This document shows, in pieces, positions 51,357-59,913 of a stretch of DNA of 64,000 bases. Numbering within the stretch: the stretch's first letter is position 1; every line of letters begins with the position of its first letter. The notes beneath the pieces are model-generated. The model saw only the letters and a program-made list of their open reading frames with translations. It was not told the DNA's origin and did not search any database. Source of the stretch: Bradyrhizobium erythrophlei. GTDB lineage: Bacteria > Pseudomonadota > Alphaproteobacteria > Rhizobiales > Xanthobacteraceae. The stretch covers positions 4,588,001 through 4,652,000 of the forward strand of contig NZ_LT670817.1 in NCBI RefSeq assembly GCF_900129425.1, written 5' to 3'. Made by a program: the position numbers and the translations under genes.

Positions 51357-52168
51357 TACGTTGTCCCTGCAGAAGCGGCTGAGCCGAAATAGACGTCGCC
51401 GGCCGATATCGGCACCCGCCTGCCCCCGGACGTCCGGACAACCAGGCAACCTGAATCATCGATGCTGTCGAAGGTCCCCTCCACAGTCGAGCCGCCTGTG
51501 TGGATCGCAACCCTTTGTCCAAGCCCGGCGGCACGCTCCAGCCAGAGCCGCCGGATTTCGCCAAAGCCGCGCCCGAGGTCCCAGATGCCGCGGAATTCCG
51601 CCCAGGTGTCCGACAGCGCGCCGAACAGATCCTCCGCGCCGATGTGGACGCCGAGCGCCGCGAGCGAGGTCGCCGGCGTTGGCGTGCCCTCCGGTGCGGC
51701 GACGACGTTGGTGCCGATGCCGACCACCACCGCCAGGCCATTGTCCGCCACGGCCTCCGCTTCCAGCAGGATGCCGGCGAGCTTTTGCCGCCCGGCCAGG
51801 ACGTCGTTGGGCCATTTCAGCGAATACTTCATGTGGTCCGATCCCGCCGACCTCAGCGATGCTTCGACGCTTACCCGTTGCAGCGCCGCCTCGAGCGCAA
51901 GTCCCGCGGCAAATCCCAGCGTCGCCGCAACGGCCGGCGGCACCTCGATTACTTCGAGGACGCTGCTGGCGAGGTTGCCACGCGGCGCGATCCAGGGGCG
52001 ATGCCGCCTTCCGCGTCCCGCCGTCTGCTCCGAGGTCACAAACCAGATCGGCCCGCGCTCGCCCGCGCGCGCGCGCGCCATCGCTTCCGCGTTGGTCGAG
52101 CCGATATGATCGAAGGCAGCGAGCCGGTAACCCGCCGATGTGGCTCGAGGACCGAGCGAGAATGCCAT
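51356..52168 (-). CDS. birA: Biotin-[acetyl-CoA carboxylase] ligase
   Basis: This 270-residue enzyme attaches biotin to carboxylases. The catalytic region has FDHIGSTNAEAMARARAGER, SEQTAGRGRRHRPWIAPRGN (the GRGRR biotinyl-AMP loop) and LKWPNDVLAGRQKLAGILLE. The C-terminal SH3-like domain ends at about 265. There is no N-terminal HTH, so this is the monofunctional form and not a repressor. It starts at the base after the nuoN stop and overlaps the rnj start. Confidence 0.92.
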   Translation of the reverse strand: MAFSLGPRATSAGYRLAAFDHIGSTNAEAMARARAGERGPIWFVTSEQTAGRGRRHRPWIAPRGNLASSVLEVIEVPPAVAATLGFAAGLALEAALQRVSVEASLRSAGSDHMKYSLKWPNDVLAGRQKLAGILLEAEAVADNGLAVVVGIGTNVVAAPEGTPTPATSLAALGVHIGAEDLFGALSDTWAEFRGIWDLGRGFGEIRRLWLERAAGLGQRVAIHTGGSTVEGTFDSIDDSGCLVVRTSGGRRVPISAGDVYFGSAASAGTT

Positions 52169-53605
52169 CTAAAACAGTGACTTCGCCGCGACCGTCGCTA
52201 CGCTGACCAGCGGCCCCGGATAGACGAAGAAGAAAATGTTGAAAAGACCGGCGACTGCCAGCACCGTGCGCAATTCCATGCGCATCGGGTCGAGCCTGCC
52301 GAGCGGCTCGTCGAAATACATCACCTTGATGATGTTGAGATAGTAAAATGCGCCGACCACACTGGCGAGCACCCCGACAACAGCCAGCGTGAACAATCCG
52401 GCCTTGATCGCGGCGACGAACACATACCATTTTGCGAAGAAGCCCGCGAGCGGCGGAATGCCGGCCAGCGAAAACAACAGCATGGCGAAGAAGAAGGCCA
52501 GCAACGGATTGGTGCGCGACAATCCGGCGAAGTCGCTAATATTCTCGACATGCTGACCGTTGCGCTTCATGGTCAAGATGACCGCGAAGCTGCCGAGCGT
52601 CATCGCCACATAGATCGCGATATAGATGAGGACCCCCTGGGCGCCCTCTGCCGTGCCGGCAGCGAGCCCAACCAGTGCGAATCCCATGTGACCGATCGAC
52701 GAATAGGCCATCAGTCGCTTGATGTTCTTCTGGCCGATGGCGGCGAACGAACCCAGCACCATCGAGGCGATCGCCACGAATACCACAATCTGCTGCCATT
52801 GCGAGACGATGCCTGGAAAAGCCGTGAGGGTCACGCGGGTAAATACCGCGAGTGCTGCGACCTTCGGCGCGGAGGCGAAGAATGCGGTCACGGGTGTCGG
52901 CGCGCCTTCATAGACGTCGGGCGTCCACATGTGAAACGGCACCGCCGAAACCTTGAAGCAAAGCCCTGCGAGCAGGAACACCAACCCAAACACGATGCCA
53001 ATGCTGCCGGTCGTCACCGCCGCTGCGATGCCAGCGAAGCTGACGGTACCGGTGAAACCATAGATCAACGAGGCGCCGTACAGCAGCATGCCCGACGACA
53101 GGGCGCCGAGCACGAAATATTTCAGGCCGGCTTCCGTGGACTTCGCGTTATCGCGATTGCTCGCAGCCACCACGTAAAGCGCGAGCGACATCAACTCGAG
53201 CCCAAGATAGAGCATGATCAGGTCACCGGCCGAGATCAGCACCATCATGCCGAGAGTCGATAGAAGCACCAGGATCGAATATTCGAAGATCCGCCGGGAC
53301 GGATCGGCCAGAAACTCCGCTGAAAGAACCAATGTCGCCACCGATCCGATCAGCGCCAGTATTTTCAGGAATCGCGCAAAGTCGTCGACGATGAAGCCGC
53401 CGCCGAAAGTGGTGAGTTTGCCGGCCGGCAGCCACAACTCCAGCGCGCCGGTCAGCACCAGCAGACAAACCGCAAGGCTGGTGACGAGGCTGGTGTTCTG
53501 CGAACCCCGATAGGCTCCCAACATCAGCAGCACCATGGCCCCGGCCGCCAGCACAAGCTCCGGCAGCACGGGCAGCAACTGATATCCTGCACTCTCAAAG
53601 CTCAT
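52169..53605 (-). CDS. nuoN: NADH-quinone oxidoreductase subunit N
   Basis: This 478-residue antiporter-like membrane subunit of complex I starts MSFESAGYQLLPVLPELVLA (53605). About 14 helices are seen. Conserved elements are the Glu in LYLGLELMSLALYVVAAS, Lys in AGLKYFVLGALSSGMLLYGA, KVSAVPFHMWTPDVYEGAP, and the broken helix near KRLMAYSSIGHMGFAL. It ends the nuo gene run and is followed directly by birA. Confidence 0.94.
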   Translation of the reverse strand: MSFESAGYQLLPVLPELVLAAGAMVLLMLGAYRGSQNTSLVTSLAVCLLVLTGALELWLPAGKLTTFGGGFIVDDFARFLKILALIGSVATLVLSAEFLADPSRRIFEYSILVLLSTLGMMVLISAGDLIMLYLGLELMSLALYVVAASNRDNAKSTEAGLKYFVLGALSSGMLLYGASLIYGFTGTVSFAGIAAAVTTGSIGIVFGLVFLLAGLCFKVSAVPFHMWTPDVYEGAPTPVTAFFASAPKVAALAVFTRVTLTAFPGIVSQWQQIVVFVAIASMVLGSFAAIGQKNIKRLMAYSSIGHMGFALVGLAAGTAEGAQGVLIYIAIYVAMTLGSFAVILTMKRNGQHVENISDFAGLSRTNPLLAFFFAMLLFSLAGIPPLAGFFAKWYVFVAAIKAGLFTLAVVGVLASVVGAFYYLNIIKVMYFDEPLGRLDPMRMELRTVLAVAGLFNIFFFVYPGPLVSVATVAAKSLF

Positions 53606-53677
53606 GGCGCGTTGTCCTGACCTGGAGCCCATGCGGTTCTGATCAAATCAGACCAATAGGCTCCATCCTCCTTATTT

Positions 53678-53725
53678 GACGCGTTTTCTTCACGCGGACC
53701 GGTTTCCACTTCGTCCGAAAACGCT
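53678..53725 (+). repeat. Interspersed rhizobial repeat, copy 2
   Basis: This starts GACGCGTTTTCTTCACGCGG and goes on through ACCGGTTTCCACTTCG to CGAAAACGC. It corresponds to the copy at 20324-20372, and here the GCGTTTTC/GAAAACGC ends are perfectly inverted. It fills the gap between nuoM and nuoN, so it is within the complex I operon and could form a hairpin in that transcript. Confidence 0.6.
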
Positions 53726-53735
53726 GCTGTTGCGT

Positions 53736-55247
53736 TCACGGCGTCAGCGCGGCTGCCTTCACGGCAGTCACTGCGGTGGTGTAGTTGTTGACGAGTTGCT
53801 GAACCGACGCCGCCGACATGTCCAGCACCGGCTTGGGGTAGAACCCGAACAGCAGGGTAAGAGCCACCAGCGGCACCAGCGTCAGGCTCTCACGGAAGGT
53901 GAGATCCTTGATGCTGGCCAGCGACGGTTTTACCAAAGCGCCGAACACGACTTTCCGATAAAGCCAAAGCGCATAGCAGGCCGACAGGATCACGCCTGTG
54001 GTCGCGAAGGTGGCGGTCGGGATCGAGACCTTGAAGGTACCGATCGTCGTCATGAACTCGCCGACGAAACCGGACGTCCCGGGTAGTCCGATGTTGGCCA
54101 TGGTGAAAACCATGAACACGACAGCGTAGAGCGGCATGCGGTTGACCAGCCCGCCATAGGCGGTGATCTCGCGGGTGTGCATGCGGTCGTAGACGATGCC
54201 GACGCAGAGAAACAGCGCGCCCGAGACGATGCCGTGCGAGATCATCTGGAATACACCGCCGGCGACGCCCTGGGTGGTGCCCGCAAAAATCCCCATCGTG
54301 ACGAAGCCCATATGGGCGACTGACGAATAGGCGATCAGCTTCTTGATGTCCTCCTGCATCAGCGCCACCAGCGAGGTGTAGATAATGGCAATAACCGAGA
54401 GCGAGAAGATCAGCGGCGCGAAGTCATGCGAGGCGGCAGGAAACATCGGCAGCGAGAAGCGCAGGAAGCCGTAGCCACCCATCTTCAGGAGGATAGCGGC
54501 CAGGATCACCGAGCCTGCAGTCGGCGCCTCCACATGGGCGTCGGGCAGCCACGTGTGCACCGGCCACATCGGCATCTTCACCGCGAAGGAGGCGAAGAAC
54601 GCCAGCCACGCCCAGGTCTGCAACGACCGCGGCACGGCGGTATGCATCAGGGTCGGAATGTCTGTCGTGCCGGCGTTCCAGTACAGCGCCATGATCGCCA
54701 GCAGCATCAGGACCGAGCCGAGCAGCGTGTAGAGGAAGAACTTGAAGGAGGCATAGACCCGGCGCGGACCGCCCCACACCCCGATGATCAGGAACATCGG
54801 GATCAGGCCGCCCTCGAAGAATAGATAGAACAGCACAAGATCGAGCGCGGAAAACGTTCCGACCATCAACGTTTCCAGGAGCAGGAACGCCATCATGTAT
54901 TCGCGCACCCGCATCGTCACCGATTTCCAGCTCGCGAGGATGCAGAGCGGCATCAAAGCGGTGGTCAGGATCACGAACGGCAGCGAAATGCCGTCGACGC
55001 CCATGTGATAGGTAATGCCGCTGGCGAGCCACGACAGCTTTTCGACGAACTGGAAATCCGGCTGCGCCGGATCAAAGCGCCAGACCAGGATCAGCGACAC
55101 CGCGAAGGTAATTAGCGTGGTCCACAGCGCGATCCAGCGCGCATTTCGCTTGGCGGCTTCGTCGTCGCCGCGGCTGATATAGATCAGGAACGCGCCGACC
55201 ACCGGCAGGAAGGTGACAACGGAGAGAATGGGCCAGGTCGTCATCAC
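53736..55247 (-). CDS. nuoM: NADH-quinone oxidoreductase subunit M
   Basis: This 503-residue antiporter-like subunit begins MMTTWPILSVVTFLPVVGAF; the first ATG overlaps the nuoL stop (ATGA). Fourteen helices are expected. The conserved FFEGGLIPMFLIIGVWGGPR helix with Glu and the KMPMWPVHTWLPDAHVEAPT segment with Lys lie in TM5-TM7. The C-terminal half has DIKKLIAYSSVAHMGFVTMG. It is complete and coupled with nuoL. Confidence 0.95.
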   Translation of the reverse strand: MMTTWPILSVVTFLPVVGAFLIYISRGDDEAAKRNARWIALWTTLITFAVSLILVWRFDPAQPDFQFVEKLSWLASGITYHMGVDGISLPFVILTTALMPLCILASWKSVTMRVREYMMAFLLLETLMVGTFSALDLVLFYLFFEGGLIPMFLIIGVWGGPRRVYASFKFFLYTLLGSVLMLLAIMALYWNAGTTDIPTLMHTAVPRSLQTWAWLAFFASFAVKMPMWPVHTWLPDAHVEAPTAGSVILAAILLKMGGYGFLRFSLPMFPAASHDFAPLIFSLSVIAIIYTSLVALMQEDIKKLIAYSSVAHMGFVTMGIFAGTTQGVAGGVFQMISHGIVSGALFLCVGIVYDRMHTREITAYGGLVNRMPLYAVVFMVFTMANIGLPGTSGFVGEFMTTIGTFKVSIPTATFATTGVILSACYALWLYRKVVFGALVKPSLASIKDLTFRESLTLVPLVALTLLFGFYPKPVLDMSAASVQQLVNNYTTAVTAVKAAALTP

Positions 55248-57370
55248 TGGCCTCCCACGCCGAACATGAACCAGGTGATCAATCCAGCGACCCCGATCAG
55301 CATCGCGAAGGCGTAGTGATAGAGATACCCGGTCTGCAGCTTCACGACGTTGCGGGTCACGTCGAGTACCCGCGCCGAAACGCCGTCGGGGCCAAAGCCG
55401 TCAATGATATAGCCATCGCCGACCTTCCACAGAAAGCGGCCGAGCCACTTCGTGGGCCGCACGAAGATGAGATCGTAAAGTTCGTCGAAATACCATTTGT
55501 TGAGCAGGAACTGGTAGAGTAGCCGGTGCTGCCGGGCGAGCTCGACGGGAATGTAAGGCCGGCGGATATAGAACAGCCACGCTACCAGGAAGCCCAGCGC
55601 CATCATCACCGTCGGCAGCAGCTTGATCGCCTCCGGCATCGTTTCCATGTCCTCGATGATGTGCGGGTGCATCTTCAGCGACTCGCGGAAGAACTCTTCC
55701 ACGCCGTGGCCGGCGAACAATTCCTTGAACGGGAAGCCCGCAAGGATAGATCCGGCCGCCAAAATACCGATCGGGATCAGCATCCACAGCGGGCTCTCAT
55801 GCGCCGCTTCATAATGCTCCTGGTCATGTGGCTCGCCGTGGAAAGTCTTGAAGATCAGGCGCCAGGAATAGAACGCGGTCAGTCCAGCCGCGATCACCGT
55901 CATCAGGAAGCCGTAGAACGCGAAGGGATTGTGCGAGACATAGGCGGATTCGATGATCGCGTCCTTGGAGAAATAGCCGGCGGTGAGCGGGAACCCGGTC
56001 AACGCCAGCGTCCCGATCACCATGACGATATAGGTAAAGGGAATCTTGTCCTTCAGCCCGCCCATGTTGCGGATGTCCTGCTCGTGATGCATCGCGTAGA
56101 TCACCGAGCCCGAGCCCAGGAACAACAGCGCCTTGAAGAAGGCGTGCGTGAACAAATGGAACATGCCGACGGAATAAGCCCCCGCCCCCATTGCCACGAA
56201 CATGTAGCCGAGTTGTGAACAGGTCGAATACGCCACGATACGCTTGATGTCGTTCTGCACGAGACCAACGGTCGCCGCAAAGAATGCGGTGGTGGCGCCG
56301 ATGAACATGACGAACGCCTGTGCATCCGGCGCCAACTCGAACAGCGGAGACAGCCGTGCCACCATGAAGACACCGGCGGTGACCATGGTCGCGGCGTGAA
56401 TCAAGGCGGAAACCGGCGTCGGGCCTTCCATGGCGTCCGGCAACCAGGTGTGCAGCAGGAACTGGGCCGACTTGCCCATCGCGCCCATGAACAGCAGCAG
56501 GCAGGTCAGCGTCAGCGCGTCGGCGTGCCAGCCGAAGAAATCGATGGTCTTGCCGGTCAGGCCGGGCGCGCCCGCGAAAATCGTCTCGAAGTCGATCGAG
56601 CCGATCAACGCGAAGATCGCGAAAATGCCGAGCGCAAAGCCGAAATCGCCGACGCGATTGACCACGAAGGCCTTGATCGCCGCAGCGTTCGCCGACGGCT
56701 TCTGGTACCAGAACCCGATCAGCAAATAGCTGGCGAGGCCGACGCCTTCCCAGCCGAAGAACAGCTGCACCAGATTATCCGCGGTCACCAGCATCAGCAT
56801 CGCGAAGGTGAACAGCGACAGATAGGCGAAGAACCGCGGCCGGTACGGATCCTCATCCATGTAACCGATCGAATACACGTGCACGAGCGACGATATGGTG
56901 TTGACTACCACCAGCATCACGGCGGTCAGCGTATCGACCCGCAGCGACCACGCGACCTGCAGATCACCCGATGTGATCCACGGGAACAGCGCGATCCGGA
57001 CGTCATGGTGCATGAATCCGACATCGACCAGCGCGAGCCAGGATAGCCCGGCCGAAACCAGCAACAGCCCGGTCGTGATTAGCTCGGCCGCGCGCGAGCC
57101 CGCCGCGGCCGGTTCGATCGCGTGATCGTCGTGGCCATGATCCCCGGCGGCATGCCCGTCATGGGCAACCGACGCATGCGCGTCCGGCCCGTGACCGGTT
57201 GCATGCATGACGCTCGCGTCCTCGTTGACCGGCTCGGCACCATGACCATCTGCGTCGTCATGGTGCTCGACGGTGTCCCCGCTCGGATTGCGCGCATGCG
57301 CTCCAAAGATAGAAATCAGTCCGGCGAGTATCGCGCCGATCAGCGGCAGAAAGACGATTGCCTGGATCAT
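55244..57370 (-). CDS. nuoL: NADH-quinone oxidoreductase subunit L with His-rich insertion
   Basis: This 708-residue proton-pumping subunit has the family core: FFGWEGVGLASYLLIGFWYQ (Glu), GKSAQFLLHTWLPDAMEGPT (Lys), DIKRIVAYSTCSQLGYMFVA, and the long lateral helix near the C-terminus. Between the first membrane helix and the next lies an insertion of about 67 residues (24-90) rich in His, Asp, Gly and Ala, with 12 His. This makes it longer than the usual 610-650. It overlaps nuoM by 4 bp and follows nuoK by 7 bp. Confidence 0.95.
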   Translation of the reverse strand: MIQAIVFLPLIGAILAGLISIFGAHARNPSGDTVEHHDDADGHGAEPVNEDASVMHATGHGPDAHASVAHDGHAAGDHGHDDHAIEPAAAGSRAAELITTGLLLVSAGLSWLALVDVGFMHHDVRIALFPWITSGDLQVAWSLRVDTLTAVMLVVVNTISSLVHVYSIGYMDEDPYRPRFFAYLSLFTFAMLMLVTADNLVQLFFGWEGVGLASYLLIGFWYQKPSANAAAIKAFVVNRVGDFGFALGIFAIFALIGSIDFETIFAGAPGLTGKTIDFFGWHADALTLTCLLLFMGAMGKSAQFLLHTWLPDAMEGPTPVSALIHAATMVTAGVFMVARLSPLFELAPDAQAFVMFIGATTAFFAATVGLVQNDIKRIVAYSTCSQLGYMFVAMGAGAYSVGMFHLFTHAFFKALLFLGSGSVIYAMHHEQDIRNMGGLKDKIPFTYIVMVIGTLALTGFPLTAGYFSKDAIIESAYVSHNPFAFYGFLMTVIAAGLTAFYSWRLIFKTFHGEPHDQEHYEAAHESPLWMLIPIGILAAGSILAGFPFKELFAGHGVEEFFRESLKMHPHIIEDMETMPEAIKLLPTVMMALGFLVAWLFYIRRPYIPVELARQHRLLYQFLLNKWYFDELYDLIFVRPTKWLGRFLWKVGDGYIIDGFGPDGVSARVLDVTRNVVKLQTGYLYHYAFAMLIGVAGLITWFMFGVGGQ

Positions 57371-57377
57371 TGACGCG

Positions 57378-57686
57378 TTAGCCCTTCATCAGATTGACGT
57401 CTTCAACCGCGATCGAGCCGCGATTGCGGTAGTACACCACCAGCACCGCCAGCCCGATCGCCGTTTCCGCCGCGGCCACCGTCAGCACTAGCAGCGCGAA
57501 CACCTGGCCGACGATGTCGCCCAGGAAGGTCGAAAACGCCACCAGGTTGATATTGACGGCGAGCAGGATCAGCTCGATCGACATCAGGATGATGATGATG
57601 TTCTTGCGGTTGAGGAAGATGCCGAGAATCCCCAGCGTGAACAGGATCGCGCCGACCGAGAGATAATGTCCGAGACCGATCGTCAT
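57378..57686 (-). CDS. nuoK: NADH-quinone oxidoreductase subunit K
   Basis: This 102-residue protein starts MTIGLGHYLSVGAILFTLGI (57686), overlapping the nuoJ stop (ATGA). Three membrane helices carry the conserved Glu residues in LMSIELILLAVNINLVAF and TVAAAETAIGLAVLVVYYRN. They belong to the hydrophilic axis of the membrane arm. The length is normal. Confidence 0.95.
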   Translation of the reverse strand: MTIGLGHYLSVGAILFTLGILGIFLNRKNIIIILMSIELILLAVNINLVAFSTFLGDIVGQVFALLVLTVAAAETAIGLAVLVVYYRNRGSIAVEDVNLMKG

Positions 57687-58321
57687 TGCACCCACTCCGG
57701 CGCATCCGCATCCTGCAGGCCCTGCCCCGAGGCCACCTTGCGCACGCTCATGGCGAGTTCGGGCGTCCGCGCGTTCTGCACATTGATGTCCTGCCGCTTG
57801 ACGCTGGCTTTGTGGCGCAGCGTCAGCACGATCGCGCCGATCATCGCGACCAAAAGCACCATGCCGGCGATCTGGAAGTAATGAATGTACTTCGTATAGA
57901 GCACGAGCCCGAGCGCTTCGGTATTGCTGACATTGGTCGGGATCGCCGCGGTAATCGACTTGGCAACGCCGGCATTGATGACCCAGCCGCCGCCGACCAG
58001 CAGCAGTTCGGCGAGAAATATCGCGGCGATCACGAGACCGATCGGCAGATATTCCAGAAAGCCCGAGCGCAGTTCGGTGAAATCAACATCCAGCATCATG
58101 ATCACGAACAGGAACAGCGTCGCGACTGCCCCGACATAAACGAAGATGAGAACCATCCCCAAGAATTCGGCGCCCATCAGCACGAACAGGCCGGACGCGT
58201 TCACAAACGCCAGGATCAGGAACAGCACGGAATGCACGGGGTTGCGAGACGCAATCACCATGACGGCGGATGCGACGCAGATGCCGGCGAACAGATAAAA
58301 GAACAGCGCGGGAAGGATCAT
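57683..58321 (-). CDS. nuoJ: NADH-quinone oxidoreductase subunit J
   Basis: A 212-residue membrane subunit with five helices. The TM3 region has the conserved GAVATLFLFVIMMLDVDF with the nearby Tyr of the pi-bulge helix (MVLIFVYVGAVATL) that undergoes rotation during turnover. The C-terminal extension is hydrophilic and ends APEWVQ. It overlaps nuoK by 4 bp, and nuoI ends 9 bp before it. Confidence 0.94.
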   Translation of the reverse strand: MILPALFFYLFAGICVASAVMVIASRNPVHSVLFLILAFVNASGLFVLMGAEFLGMVLIFVYVGAVATLFLFVIMMLDVDFTELRSGFLEYLPIGLVIAAIFLAELLLVGGGWVINAGVAKSITAAIPTNVSNTEALGLVLYTKYIHYFQIAGMVLLVAMIGAIVLTLRHKASVKRQDINVQNARTPELAMSVRKVASGQGLQDADAPEWVQ

Positions 58322-58330
58322 GCCCTCACC

Positions 58331-58822
58331 TCACCGGTACGGCGCGTCGAGTTCGATCGCTTTCGCAATCTCGCGATCCCAGCGGTCGCCATTGGCGAGC
58401 AGTTTCGCCTTGTCATAATAGAGTTCCTCGCGCGTCTCGGTCGCGAATTCGAAATTCGGTCCCTCGACGATAGCATCGACCGGGCAGGCTTCCTGGCATA
58501 GGCCGCAATAGATGCATTTCACCATGTCGATGTCGTAGCGCACGGTGCGGCGGGTGCCGTCGTTGCGACGCGGGCCGGCCTCGATGGTGATCGCCTGCGC
58601 CGGGCAGATCGCCTCGCACAGTTTGCAGGCGATGCAACGCTCCTCGCCATTGGGATAACGGCGCAAGGCATGCTCGCCGCGGAAGCGCGGCGAGATCGGG
58701 CCCTTCTCGAACGGATAATTCAGCGTCGGCTTCGGCTGGAAGAAATAGCGCATGGCAAGAAAGAACGCCGATACGAATTCTGACAGCAGAAGCGAGCGGG
58801 CGGTGGCGTTGATATTGACACT
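58331..58822 (-). CDS. nuoI: NADH-quinone oxidoreductase subunit I
   Basis: This 163-residue ferredoxin-like subunit starts MSVNINATARSLLLSEFVSA (58822). Two 4Fe-4S motifs are intact: CIACKLCEAICPAQAI and CIYCGLCQEACPVDAI, which bind clusters N6a and N6b leading to the quinone site. An N-terminal amphipathic helix attaches it to the membrane arm. It is 10 bp downstream of nuoH. Confidence 0.95.
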   Translation of the reverse strand, partial: SVNINATARSLLLSEFVSAFFLAMRYFFQPKPTLNYPFEKGPISPRFRGEHALRRYPNGEERCIACKLCEAICPAQAITIEAGPRRNDGTRRTVRYDIDMVKCIYCGLCQEACPVDAIVEGPNFEFATETREELYYDKAKLLANGDRWDREIAKAIELDAPYR

Positions 58823-58832
58823 CATGGCGACC

Positions 58833-59903
58833 TCATTGCGGAGCGATCCCCGCGAAGTGCAGCACGCCGGCGACGACAACCACCATCGCCAGCGATAACG
58901 GCAGGAACACCTTCCAGCCGAGCCGCATCAACTGATCGTAGCGGTAGCGCGGCACGATCGCCTTCGCCATCGCAAACATGAAGAACATGAAAAATACCTT
59001 GAGCACGAACCAGATCACCCCCGGCACCCAGGTAAACGGCGGCACCGCGATCGGCGGCAGCCAGCCACCCAGGAACAGGATCGTCGCCATCGCGCACATC
59101 GTGGTGATCGCGACGTATTCGCCGAGCATGAACAAAAGGTACGGCGTCGAGCCGTATTCGACCATGAAACCGGCGACCAGTTCGGATTCGGCCTCCACCA
59201 GGTCGAACGGCGGACGGTTGGTTTCGGCCAACGCCGAGACGTAGAATACCACGAACATCGGAAACAGCGGCCACACGTACCAGTTCAGGAAGGTCAGTTG
59301 CGGCAAGCCGATCAGGCCACCCAGGCCCCGCGTGTTCTGCGCCTCAACCACGGTTGAAAGGTTGAGCGAGCCTGCGCACAGCAAAACGGTGATAATGACA
59401 AAACCGATCGATACTTCGTAACTCACCATCTGCGCCGCCGACCGAAGGGCGGCGAGGAACGGGTATTTCGAGTTCGACGACCAGCCGGCCATGATGATGC
59501 CGTAGATCGACAGCGAGGAGATCGCGAAGAGATAGAGCACGCCGACATTGATGTCCGAGATCACCCAGCCGAGATCCATCGGGATCACGGCCCAGGCCGC
59601 CAGCGCCAGCACGCAGCTCACCAGGGGCGCCAGCAGGAACACGCCCTTGTTGGCGCCGGAGGGAATGATCGGCTCCTTCAGCACGAACTTCAAAAGGTCG
59701 GCGAAGGACTGTAACAGGCCGAATGGGCCGACGACGTTGGGTCCGCGCCGAATCTGCACCGCCGCCCAGATCTTGCGGTCGGCCAGCAGGATGTAGGCGA
59801 TCGCGATCAGGAGCACCACGAGTAGCAGCAGGCTCTCCGCCACCATGACGATCAGCGGCCAAAGGAAGCCGGTCCAAAATCCGCTTGCGAAAAATTCAGC
59901 CAT
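58833..59903 (-). CDS. nuoH: NADH-quinone oxidoreductase subunit H
   Basis: This 356-residue membrane subunit forms the quinone chamber. It has eight helices and conserved IQIRRGPNVVGPFGLLQSFA, AGWSSNSKYPFLAALRSAAQ, SYEVSIG and the acidic loop ETNRPPFDLVEAESELVAGF that links quinone to proton pumping. The C-terminal PRYRYDQLMRLGWKVFLPLS is typical. It follows nuoG by 10 bp. Confidence 0.95.
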   Translation of the reverse strand: MAEFFASGFWTGFLWPLIVMVAESLLLLVVLLIAIAYILLADRKIWAAVQIRRGPNVVGPFGLLQSFADLLKFVLKEPIIPSGANKGVFLLAPLVSCVLALAAWAVIPMDLGWVISDINVGVLYLFAISSLSIYGIIMAGWSSNSKYPFLAALRSAAQMVSYEVSIGFVIITVLLCAGSLNLSTVVEAQNTRGLGGLIGLPQLTFLNWYVWPLFPMFVVFYVSALAETNRPPFDLVEAESELVAGFMVEYGSTPYLLFMLGEYVAITTMCAMATILFLGGWLPPIAVPPFTWVPGVIWFVLKVFFMFFMFAMAKAIVPRYRYDQLMRLGWKVFLPLSLAMVVVVAGVLHFAGIAPQ

Positions 59904-59913
59904 CAGGTCACGC

